The notes beneath the pieces were generated by a model. The model was not told the origin of the DNA. It made no database searches and worked only from the letters and a program-made list of their open reading frames with translations. A program made the translations under genes and the position numbers. From NCBI GenBank assembly GCA_013396915.1, contig VWZL01000808.1, positions 372,001 through 436,000 of the forward strand: 64,000 nt of DNA. The letters run 5' to 3'. The stretch comes from Stercorarius parasiticus. Lineage: Eukaryota; Chordata; Aves; Charadriiformes; Stercorariidae. Shown here piece by piece: positions 25,889-36,674 of this stretch; positions within the stretch are counted from its first letter, which is position 1; the number at the start of each line of letters is the position of its first letter.

Positions 25889-26946
25889 TCCTATGTATAT
25901 AATGGAATTTGTATTACAGCGGTGCTATAATTACCTATAGTAGGGAAATGCTTCTGCAGCCAAAATAAAAATTAGAAATCTTGCACACTACATGCAGAAG
26001 CTTCTCAGGAAATCACTCGAGCTTTCTCTCCCTGTCAGGCTGGGGAATATGCCTCTTAATTTCCCCTGACAGAAAACATATCACCTCATCAGCAGCCCTG
26101 AAAAACAACAAAACATCCTTGCCGAAGAAGACTGACTGCCAAATGCTTCCACTGCCACTGCAGCAAGGGGGACAGGGAGAGGAGGGGCGTGCTTCAGAAA
26201 TCTCAGGAAAATAGAGTAATTTACCTTGCTACCTGTAGAGTCCCACCGTTACGCCTTGTATTGCCGCAAAATATTCATCTCCTAGTCAAGGTGTGACCCT
26301 TGAAGAATTAATTTGAGCCAGAGAGTACGTGGCCATTTAGTTCTAAGAGAATAATTTATACTCCTGAATCTGGATAGTGTGAAATTCTCTTACGGTGTCG
26401 GAGCCAAGGCGAACATCTTGATGCAAAATCTATACCTGCAGATCTCTTACGTATTTAAGGGACAGAACAAATGCGGCTCAGCCACATACTGTGCTGTGTG
26501 CAGTAACCTGCAGCAGTGGGCATCTCTTCTGAAGTTGCTCTGCAGTCTCTTAAAGGCATTGTAGCAGTCCTAATAACAAAATTTGAATTTATCAAAACAT
26601 TTGCTACTGCAGTTTGGCATAGATGAGTAAGGTATTGTAAATAAACCCCCAAATTCCCTTGAGTAACTGCATTTCTGAATCGCACTCAATTGCATTCAGA
26701 GTCTATATGTCAAATGATACAGCAGGACAGAGGATCTTTATGGGCAATTATCGTGACATTTATCATTACTTCAGTATATCTGTATTGCTGGGCTTTTTTT
26801 CCTTTCCTTTTTTATAAACCAAAACTATGACGAGATGAGAACATTTTATCGTCACTCTGTGTATTTGTGGAACTCTTGCACCAGCGTATTTTTCCCCACA
26901 CTAAAGGAGCAACTTTGTAAGTCAGAGTGACAGAGATAAGTGGCAT

Positions 26947-26959
26947 GTATATATATATA
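26947..26959. repeat. Short (TA)n microsatellite
   Basis: About six TA units, preceded by TGG CATG and followed by AAAAGC. Simple sequence only. Confidence 0.75.
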
Positions 26960-29174
26960 AAAGCACACTAGCTCTGATAAATATACTAATATTGTATTTT
27001 TATATAAATATCCTGCAATGGGCCAGCTTCCTATTCCAGTGAGATTACACAGTCACGTAGAGGACTGCATAATTCATGTTGCAGCATGAATGGTTCTAGT
27101 TCTCATATTGCAAAGAGAATTTTCAACCTGCGAACCGGGTGGAAGCTGGGTGGTTCTGTCATGTCTACATTAAGTGTTCGGACAGCGTGAAACTCAAGCC
27201 TGGAGAATTTTTAATGTCTCTTTTTTCCATTTTGGTGGGGATTAGGCTCTTGGCATGTAGTGGAGTAGAACGCGTTGGAATAGTTCAGGGTTTCCAAGAG
27301 TTGCTGAAGTGATGATGAAATCTGTGGCTGGAGGTTTTTCTGTCATGTAGCTGGGTGGTCATCTGGTGTGTGACAGAAGTGGTCTCCCTTTCTTATTTGT
27401 GAGGTGGACATCTGCCAATCAGCTGGCTAGAAGAGGAGCCGGAGGACCCTTGGAAAAGAGCAGGGGACAGAAATGTTGCAGCAGGTTGCGCGCCTTCTGC
27501 ATCCAGCCCCATAGAGATGGTGACTGCAGTAGATGATCAGTCCTTTGTAACGTACCCTCTGCAGGATGCAGAATCCTTCCAAGTTACATATATGTATGTC
27601 TAGGTGCATTCTGTACACACATATGTTTATTACAAACAGAAGTAACGTACAGATGTGTGCCAAGTATGGTCTGGTACACTGGCGTTGTGTTCTGGATGGA
27701 GGCTTTTGTTTGTTAGAGTTCTCTAAGTCCAAAGTATTCGGATCCAGGTCTTGACCAGCAACAAAACTGTGATTTTCATTTAGGTACATGCTGTGACTTG
27801 GAACGTTTCAGAGCCCAGTTGACTGGCTGAGGCCTTTCTTTCGTGTGTTAAATTCATGACTGTAATAATGGACTTCCATTGGCTTGGTTTCAAAGATTTC
27901 TGCAGCATAGTGATTTGGGAGTTCAGAAATGCTGAAACTATGGGAGTAGCTACTTCAGTTTGAACGAGTTTAGCAAAACTTACTGGCTTTAGAAAATGCA
28001 ACTGTTTTTCTTCTAAGATGTATCCGGAAAGCTAAGAGATTAAAACTAACAGATTAGGAAAACAACTTGCCCATCCCGAAGTTTTGTAGAATCGGTCTCC
28101 AAATGCCTCTTGAAATAAAACTTAATTTAGATAAACAAATCATTCCTGGTTTTAGCTGTAGTACTTTGACTCTACAGAGTATGTCTGAGGACGTTGTAGT
28201 AGTAGGTCTTTTTTATTTATCCAAATTGTCTTTTAACAGACAATATTTTAAAAATCTCTAATGAAAGTATTTATTAGCAAATAAATATAAAAACAATCTC
28301 CCTGGGGCCAGGAGGGGATTGTGGTGGTAGTTGTTTTACCTTGCTTGTTTCTGGCAGTGGCATGACGCGGTACTATTTAATAAAATATAGTTTCTGCAGG
28401 GGTGGGATTTTGAAGTCTTTGAAACTATTGGCACTTATAATCCTGCATAGGTTAAGGAGTGAGTAATGCAGTGAACACAGGTCCCAAGGACATAATTATA
28501 GGATACGGTTTGGTTGTGTACTGCTTGTCCTGCCAACGTGAAGAAGCAGGCACACCGAGAAGAATGTGACTGGAGAAAATTGAGGAATATAATCGGGGTG
28601 TGCTGGCGAGACTGATGCAGAGCAGACATCTCTTCCATCTCCTCTGATGCCCCACATCACTTTGTATTGCTCATGTGGAGAAGTCTAGGCATTTCTTTAA
28701 AATTGCCCCAGTTGGAGTTGAACCAGAGAACGGGAATAAACTATTTGTATTGTGGAATACCTCTGTATTTTAAAGATGCTTACGTTCAATGTTAATAATG
28801 AATCTCCTCGTTTAATTCAGTGTGTTGCTGCTCCTTGTAACCAGCTGTAAATTCTCTACAGTCCTGGATGTGCTGATATACTAGAAATTTATTAGTTCAA
28901 TATCATCTAATAGCCAGGGGAATTCATGGCAGGAGGCATTTTTACACAGGGCTTTCGCCTGCAAAATAACTCCAGCAACGCCAACGGGAGGTTGCATATT
29001 TCTGTCTCCTACAGTGAGAGCTTGGAAGAAACTGGTTTCAATGCACCTTCAAGTGCAAACACAAACTATGTGGAGAGGATTTGCTTTCTTGTGTATCGTT
29101 CCCAGCAGTGAGCAGTGGCTCAGCAGACCAAGTTCATTGGTATTTGTTACCAACTCTTGAGTCTTCTGTGCGTT

Positions 29175-29261
29175 TTCCGGATATAGCTGGCTGGAACTTC
29201 TTCAAGCATTTTATTTGTTGGTGTACAAGAAAGGAAGGCAGTTCCCTCAGCAGTGTAGCTT
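29175..29261. repeat. Diverged direct duplication, copy 1
   Basis: This segment matches 29785-29877 in the same orientation. Shared blocks include TATAGCTGGCTGGAACTT, TTCAAGCAT, GTACAAG, CAGTTCCC and CAGTGTAGCTT. By eye, roughly 85 percent of positions agree, apart from a short insertion in copy 2. No known repeat family was recognised. Confidence 0.85.
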
Positions 29262-29784
29262 ACTGCAGTTCCTACAGGATGAAAAAGAAATGAGAAGATA
29301 ACTCTGGACACCTCTGTGGAAGAATTCCTAAGAGGACAGATCCGAACAGTTGGTTTTAGGTGTTGTGCTGCTGCCTTGTTTTCACTTGCAGTGTGATAAA
29401 TGGGATTTTGCCTGTTGGTGTGGATCCCTTTCAGAAATTAAAGCTACCAGCTTCCAGCGTGGACGCACATTTGAATGGGATTGAGCTACAGTTGAGTTAG
29501 AGCTCAAGAGGTCCCACTTCCCATTGTCTGAGCTGCCGTCAGAGCATAGGTGCGTGCTGTTAGCCTGTCCCCACTGTGAAGGAAGAAGCCATAGTTCAAG
29601 GCGCAGCAAAAGGTCCTTCAGGTCCAACTCAGCTGTCAGCTGGAGTCCAGCCGTGCCATCTTCCACAGCACAACTTCAATGATAGTTCTTAGATCCAATG
29701 ATCTTAGGTTTACAATACAACATAAAAATAGGACAAACAAATTATACGACAGTATGGTTGGAGACCGCAGTTTTGAAGAGTGGC

Positions 29785-29877
29785 TTTCCAGGTATAGCTG
29801 GCTGGAACTTGTTCAAGCATCTGATTTGGTGGCGTACAAGCAAGGGAGACAGTTCCCCTCTCTTACCAGTGTAGCTT
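29785..29877. repeat. Diverged direct duplication, copy 2
   Basis: This is the partner of 29175-29261, with starts 610 bases apart and about 340 bases upstream of the next KIF16B exon. Copy 2 carries a few extra bases (TCTTA-type) before CAGTGTAGCTT. The pair could be the edges of an unrecognised, degraded element or an old tandem duplication. Confidence 0.85.
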
Positions 29878-30215
29878 GGTAATACAATCTTTTAAGATGC
29901 ACAGAATTTCTGGAGGGATTTTTCTTGGTGCTACCGCTTGAGATTCAGTTAGTGACTTTGTAATCTTTATGAGTCCAATTCCTAAATTTGCTTTCTGTCA
30001 CTCATCTATGACAAAACGCGTTGTTTTCTTAGCAGTATTACAGACCAGATCGTAATAATGTCAGCAGAAATGCGTGATATGATATTTGCTAATAGCATAT
30101 AGTGTAGCTCATGAATATTTGGCATTGTCTTCTTCCCAGTTGCTTCGTAGTTAAAAGAGTTTTCTCATTTGAGCCTGTCACTTCTGATGCCGATTCATCC
30201 TTTAATGTCTTCCAG

Positions 30216-30299
30216 CTTGCCACTTTAGAATTCCCTCCAAAGAAGCTCTTTGGAAACAAGGATGAACGAGTGATTGCAGAACGACGGAGTCACTTAGAG
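30216..30299 (+). CDS. KIF16B: KIF16B coding exon (PX domain, membrane-insertion loop)
   Basis: This 84-nt exon is phase 0 at both ends, with acceptor CTTCCAG and donor GAG|GTAATG. It encodes 28 residues, LATLEFPPKKLFGN followed by KDERVIAERRSHLE. PPKK is the proline-rich PX loop. The adjacent Leu-Phe of KKLFGN corresponds to the hydrophobic pair reported to insert into the membrane in KIF16B. ERRSHLE begins the PX helix carrying the second conserved basic contact. It joins in frame to the preceding ...KLKYPE and the following KYLRSFF. The donor (GTAATG) is weaker than the two upstream GTAAGT donors. Confidence 0.96.
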
Positions 30300-31290
30300 G
30301 TAATGCCAGCTTTTTAACAGACTTCTGCGGTGTATTGAGGTGGAGTGCTCTCTGCTTGACCAACAGGAACCGTTCCCATATGGCCAAAGTTAAATAGCCT
30401 GCTTGTAAGTATGAAGTTACTTGCTGCCTCATTTAACACAGGAGATGGCAGCAGTAGATTGCAAAGTAATGAAACGTGCCTTAAAAAAAAATAAATTAAT
30501 CCTAGCCTAGGGAAAAAAAGCATCTCTTTAGAGATATTCATAGGAGGTACATTTATTTAAGGGGGAAAGGTTGTGGATGAGGTAAGTGTTTGCTGTAGAC
30601 AGATGGTCTCTGTGCAAGATGAGATTAAAAAAAAATATTGCTACTTTAAATGCAATTTGTTAGCTGAAGATTTACTGTTTTATCATAGTTACTATATCCA
30701 AATATCTCATGACAGAAGGAAAGCAGTATTTAGGCATCTTGGAGCTTTATTTTGTAACCCAGCTTTCTGAATGTATTTTTTTTTTTGTCTTCAATTAGTT
30801 TTAAAAATTAATTTTATCGTGCACAAGGTTACTGAGTGTTTGAGGATTGGGGTTTTCGTTGCTTTTTCTGCAGTGCCATGTGAATGGCATAATTTTGACT
30901 CCTATCACACATTAGGTCTTTAAATTTCTATGTTAATGCATGTGTTATTGCAGCCCAGGGGCAAGAGGTAGGGTTTTGGGAAAGAAGAGGCAAGAACAAA
31001 GACTAAACCATACACCCTGCAACTATATTGTAGCCACACGGGGATTACCTGATCATGCAAGTCATTAAGAATTATATTCTTTGTAGAGCTAAAGTAGCAT
31101 TAAGTAGAGCTTTAGAGAAGTTAATATAAAAGTAGATTGCTTCCAACTGGAATCTTTTCTTCCATGTTTTAAGGGTTTTTTTCTACCTATTTCACCTTTT
31201 CTTTGATCTACAAACAAAAGATCCTCCCACTGACTTCTGATGTGAGGCTGTCTTACATGTAGCACAAAATGTAATCTGTTTTTTTGTTTC

Positions 31291-31310
31291 ATGTCCTCTA
31301 TAGAGGACAT
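31291..31310. repeat. 20-bp perfect palindrome
   Basis: The sequence ATGTCCTCTATAGAGGACAT equals its own reverse complement. It lies in the last KIF16B intron about 1 kb after the third visible exon. Confidence 0.95.
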
Positions 31311-34300
31311 AAAGGCATGGCCACGTTCCAGTCTAGTACCCAATTTGCATATTTTTGTACCAGTAAGGAATTTAATCCCTTAATCTTTCTGACCTTTCAT
31401 TGATTTCCTAACTGATCTTATTGTAATGTTTCTAAATGTTAGAACTGCTGTGTATAGTGATGCTTTGATCGTGGTCGTATAGTACTTATAGCTCTCAATG
31501 TGGCCAGGTTTTAGCTTAAAATTAAATTGTATCTATTTTAGCTGCATTAAGTCATTAAAACTTTATTACCTATATATTTTGCAAACTTTATTATAATAAT
31601 AATATAATATGACCAGTGTTCAGATGAATATGGTTTGCCATATGCCAGATAGTATGCTTGGCCGTGCCGCTCAATAATCCTGACAAAACACTCAGTGTTG
31701 GAGAAACTGAAGATCCCCCGTGGCCAAGGGAAAGGTAAATAAAGAGGAAAAGGAGCCAAGCGACTGTTCCCGTCCTTGCCATGAGGAATTTGATGCAACA
31801 AGCTGGTCAAAACCCCCTTATGTCTGGACCTCTAACTGTGATATTTTCCTTTCATTATGTATTTTGCAGCGGTTAGCTCTGGCTTTGCCAGGGGCTGGAG
31901 GGTTTCAGCCGACACAGCTGCAGCCTCCTTGGTGAAGGGTGGGAGAAACCACCTAAGCAGTGATGGTTCCCAAAGTCACGTAACGCTTGGAAGGCTCAAA
32001 GCACATCTTGAGTTATACTGGGGAAGTATTTGGCAGGGAGAGAAAGTGCGATAGTGGAAGGTGGCAGAGGCACCAGTTCTATTTAAAACACTGGCTGTTA
32101 CTGGTTTGAACCTTGGGCGCACTTTGGTGGGCTAACTGGAAAGTGGTAAATGGATGGATTTCCTCTGTAAGGGACGTAATTTCTTGGCATTTTGATGCTA
32201 GCACGTTTCTCACGTGGGTTTTTGATCAGGTAGGGGCATTGGACCTTGGTAACAAGCAGAAACATGGCTTGTATTCAGTTGGCCTTCATACCTGATCCTG
32301 TGCCTTGATGTGCTGAAAACTCGTTGCAATCTCTCTCAAGCCTCACAGGTGATATATTGTTATAGCTGTGGTATGATATAAAAGCTTATTGCATTGTTCC
32401 ATAAGGTTAGTAAAGAGCTAATGAGCTGATACAGCATTTTTAGAAAAAGCAAAGTACAGCTTCCACGCCAACAAAAATGTATATTCTTATCCAACATCGG
32501 AGCTGACTTTATTGACTAAAAACAGATGACAGCCTGATAAATATCAGCCTGATAAGTGCTCTGAACAAATATTCTGTATTGTAAGATCACTAGTAGAGCT
32601 GTCATCCAAACAGTGGAGGGTGACAAAGAAATTACTCTGCTCTTCCAGTTTTTAATCTAGGTATTTATACATCTTGAATAGGCTGTGACTTCACATTGGT
32701 TTTTCTGAACTTTTTTGGATTGAAGTGGGATAATGCAGCTTTAACTAGTCCAGTGCTTTCCGTAGGTCATTTCTGAGCAACAGTAGTTTCTGTTTTAATT
32801 AACTTTTTTTTTTTAAGTCTGCACATAACGATTTAAAATTCTAACTCTGATGTACACCTGTGTGAGAGGTAAGACAACTGAAGCTGTCATATCAGCTTAA
32901 CAGCCTGACTAGAGCATTTGCTGGAATTAGCAGTTGGTTACTGAAGCAGCCTTGCAGGCTCTTTTTCTTTACATCAAAACTAAGTTGCAGCTCTCAGTCA
33001 GGTCTGGGAAAATGATGCAGATCGTCTGGGAGTTATTGTAGGAGCCAAACTACTCTTCCAATTAACTAAGCACACAAAAATCAGAGAGCTGGTTCTAGTG
33101 CAGATATCTAAACTGTTCCTGTATTTGGCTCACTTTGACTTCAGTCAGGGAAATTTTCCTTGCGCCTGTTTAGAAAAAGATTTGGCCAAAGCATCCTTTG
33201 CGGGACAGTTTAGGAAGAGCTTGGTTTTTCCTACACATCGCCTCTCGGCTTCTTGCCCCTGAAGAAGTGCTGAGGAGAGCAGGGGGGTTCGCGGTACCTT
33301 GCAAGGCAACTAGAATCAGGGGGGCTGGCTGTAGGGTCTGCCTTGCTTCAGGATTGTCACCTGGAGTTACCCCATTTCGGCTTGAGGTTAGAAGTGGGCA
33401 TATTTCATCATAATGGAGACGAAATTACTTTGAGTAAAAGACTCCAGAGAGCCCCAAATTATGAGTATGGTGATTTAAAATCACAATAAGTGCCAATTTT
33501 ATGTAAATATTAAGTTCCTTTATTTATCCTTTTTATCCTAGCTGGCGCAAATGCTTAATAACCAAAAGCTTGACAATACCTTGCTGGTCGGAAAGCACAT
33601 TTTGTGTACTATTTTTGTGTGAGATGAACCTGAAGAGAGAAGTCTTTGATCTCTAGCATGATACGTAGTTGCAATGTAAACACTCTTGCTTTGGTGTGTG
33701 TTGGTATAATAGAAAGTCTTCTGACCAATATCTTACATTTCCAGAGAGGTTTGGAAAAATAACATGCAAGTCTGCACAAAGGCTTTGCCTATGCATCTTA
33801 AGAGAAAACACCTAAATTGTATTTAAAATTACCTATCTGAAATGCCCTATTGCAATCTGTTAATTTAGTATTTCATCAGGGACCTGTTGCAGGGCAAAAC
33901 TCTAAATTAATTGTTCCACAGTCTAAAGACTGTAATTTCACTTCAGAGCCACCCTTGCTTGATTAAATCCGCCTTAAATGAAACAGCCAAGAATTCTTTT
34001 GATTAAAGTTAATGAACAGAAGTTAGTGTGTATCTATCCTTTCATGCAATTAGAAATCAGTAGATAAGGGTATAGGATCCTTTTTAAAAATGAAATCAGA
34101 TGATGTATATTCCTTTTTTTTTTTTAAGCGAAAACTTTCTCGAGGAAACACATGTCAGAAGAGATACATGATTCAGTGAATGTATCTGTTCCCATCCGAA
34201 CTGCAGAATATCTTTCATTCCTTGGTGAGTTGCTAGATCTGTGGATGACAGTCAAAAGAAGTTTTCCTGAAATCCCAGATTCTTTGGATACTGCGTTGCT

Positions 34301-36638
34301 GTATCATATCATTCCCCTGATTATTTTGCTTTGTTGTGGTAACGAAGGTTATGACTAGCCCCATTTTCCCATTGTGCAGCCAGAAAAAGTGGGCAGGAGT
34401 GACTGGCTAAGCTGATGTGGCAGCTTGAGTTCTGCTTCTTGACTCCTTGTGAGAAGCCTTGCAGCCATGGACCCACTAGGCTTTGTCTTCTGCTCTTGCT
34501 GTCACCAGCATGCTCTAGGAAAAACCGATTGTTACGCCGACAAAATCCCAATAGGTTGTTGCTTAAAGGAAAACAAAAACTCCCCCAAACCTCAGCCTGT
34601 CTCCTTGTCTCTGTTCCCTGTTTCCCCGCACCCTGTTCCACCGCTGCATTTCCTCGGGTTGGTTTGTGGGCAGCGAAGGGGAACAGGTGAAATCCCAGGT
34701 CGGGGATGCACCGACAGCCAGCCAGCTCAACGGTCGGTGGGAGTCATGTGTTTCCGGTTGCTGCCACTCGCAGAGCTCAGGGAATGAAAGCAAGCCAACC
34801 TGTAACAGTATGGTAAAGCAAGCCTCCCTCAGGTTTTGTAGGAGCACGTACATCTTCCTGGCATTGTCTCTGCTCTTCTTTTTTTCTTGGTACTTTCAAC
34901 CTCTTTAGAAGATAGACACGCTCAATTTATTTAAAATTAATAATACAATTGTCCTTAACCTTCTCACTTCCTGATGTCGTCTGATGAGGTTTTCAATGAT
35001 AGGTGTTAATGCAAGAGGCAGAAATAAATCTTGTATGAACTGCATAATTCAGTTATGCTCCCGAATCTGTGGAACTGGCTGGGGAAAGCGTTGTAGGCAC
35101 TGAAGTTTCTGAAATACTGCTGTTACCTACAGTCAAAATTAAGCTGCTTGAACTTCTTTAACAATATTAAAATTCTTTAACTTAGAAGCCAAATGCTTTA
35201 TTAGTTTGGATTCTCGCTTGAGTTCCTTTGGAGGTGATAATTTCTAGGGGGTCCTACTGTATAGGGCTCTAAAGCTCTTCACTCCGACTTTCCCCTGTAA
35301 AAGTGAGGTTCTGTTGGTTTTGCATGGCTTCAAGAATCCGGTTCTTAAGGAAAACATGAAATAATGGAAATAGCACCTTTCCTTGAACTTGAATTTATTC
35401 TTGCTGTTTAAATGTATTGTTAATTTCAGAATTGACACCCGGCAAAAGAAACACGTGAGGAAAAAAAAAACCACCTCAAAATATCTGTCGAAAAATGAAT
35501 GTTTGAGTCTGAGACCTCATTTCTTGAGGTTCTCCCTCATGAGGAGAGAAGCGTTGTAATGAGATTTTAGATGATTCATCGTCTGAATATTCAGCATGGG
35601 TTTCATGAGTACATCCCACCAGCCTTTGTTTCGCAGGCCCATCCCTTGATACGTGTAACTGAGACAACCTGCTTCATCCTCGTTACAGATGAATGGATAT
35701 TTCTAGTGCAAAAGCCCTGTCAGGTGCGGTCAGAGGTACCATTTCTGTTTGATTTTTTTTCCTGAATCTGACGCCAGTCACAAAGACCTTTCAAAGCTAC
35801 TGATTAGGTGTTAGTTTAAAGTGATTATTAAAAGGAAATTATTAGACTTCAGTATCAGCTTACAACAACATCCCTAATACCAAAGCTTTTTTTTAAGAAG
35901 AGCTTTAAAGCCAGCTGCTCACCGGCCTGGCTCTTGCAGATTGAATGTTTGCCTCTGACGGTGCGGTTGTAAATACTGTTCTTAGGAGCATCTCAATGAG
36001 AAGGACTTCAGAAAGCATTCAGAATCCATTTGATAATCATTGAAAGATAAAAGGAAGCTTTTCCTTTTGTTACAGCCGTGAATGCACACCAGATACGACT
36101 GGTAGTGCGAAAGCGAACCGCTGCAAATGTCAGTGTTTGATAATCCTAGAGAAGATCATTTCATACCCATGGTCTGAACTACAGAATGCAACATTTGGAG
36201 TGATGGTTTTAATTTCCCACTAGACAAGTAGGGATGCAACGGGAGCACAGGAGGAAAGAGTGTAGATGCACCCACAAAGACAAGAGAAGAGCATGTGTGG
36301 CTGAGCTATATTGTGAATATCAGTTATATGAAATCCACGTCAAGGGTAATTTTATAGATTAAGCACAGTTAGTCTGCACCAAGTGCCCTTCATAACCTCC
36401 GGTAACCATTTAAAAATTTTAGAAAGAAAAATAACCGCTTTTCAGCGACAACACTGAAGTCTTGCCTTGCCTGCAGACAGTAAAACTTTGCAGTTAGCCA
36501 TCTGAGAGCAATTTCACGCGTCAGGTTGCCAGCCTTCAGCGTGTCGTCGGGGCTGCCCCAGGCACCTGGCTTTTCTTCTTTGAAGCGGTGTCCCTCAAAG
36601 AGGAGTTGTAGCAGCTCTCATCAGCGAAGCATTTCATT

Positions 36639-36674
36639 CTCACACGAGAAGCCACATGCCGCTTCTCGTGTGAG
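36639..36674. repeat. Perfect inverted repeat, 14-bp arms and 8-base loop
   Basis: CTCACACGAGAAGC at 36639-36652 is followed by loop CACATGCC and then the exact reverse complement at 36661-36674. A second, overlapping pairing is possible between GCCACATGCC (36651-36660) and GGCATGTTGGC just after the right arm, with one bulged base. The two folds are mutually exclusive. Confidence 0.95.

Larger units (their letters stand above)
7427..30215 (+). other. KIF16B: KIF16B intron (second visible, 22.8 kb)
   Basis: A phase-0 GT-AG intron. The supported contents, listed separately, are four CR1 fragments, a long inverted repeat (10393-11717), a diverged direct duplication (29175-29877), a Z-DNA-type tract and several homopolymers. 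A GC-rich block at about 17.56-17.87 kb stands out from AT-rich surroundings. In the remaining stretches I see nothing that supports a gene. The 150-codon minus-strand frame at 18281-18733 has no recognisable domain. Confidence 0.8.

Noticed and set aside
32523..32552. CAGCCTGATAA repeated twice 15 bases apart
   Set aside because: Only two short copies; within chance or simple slippage.
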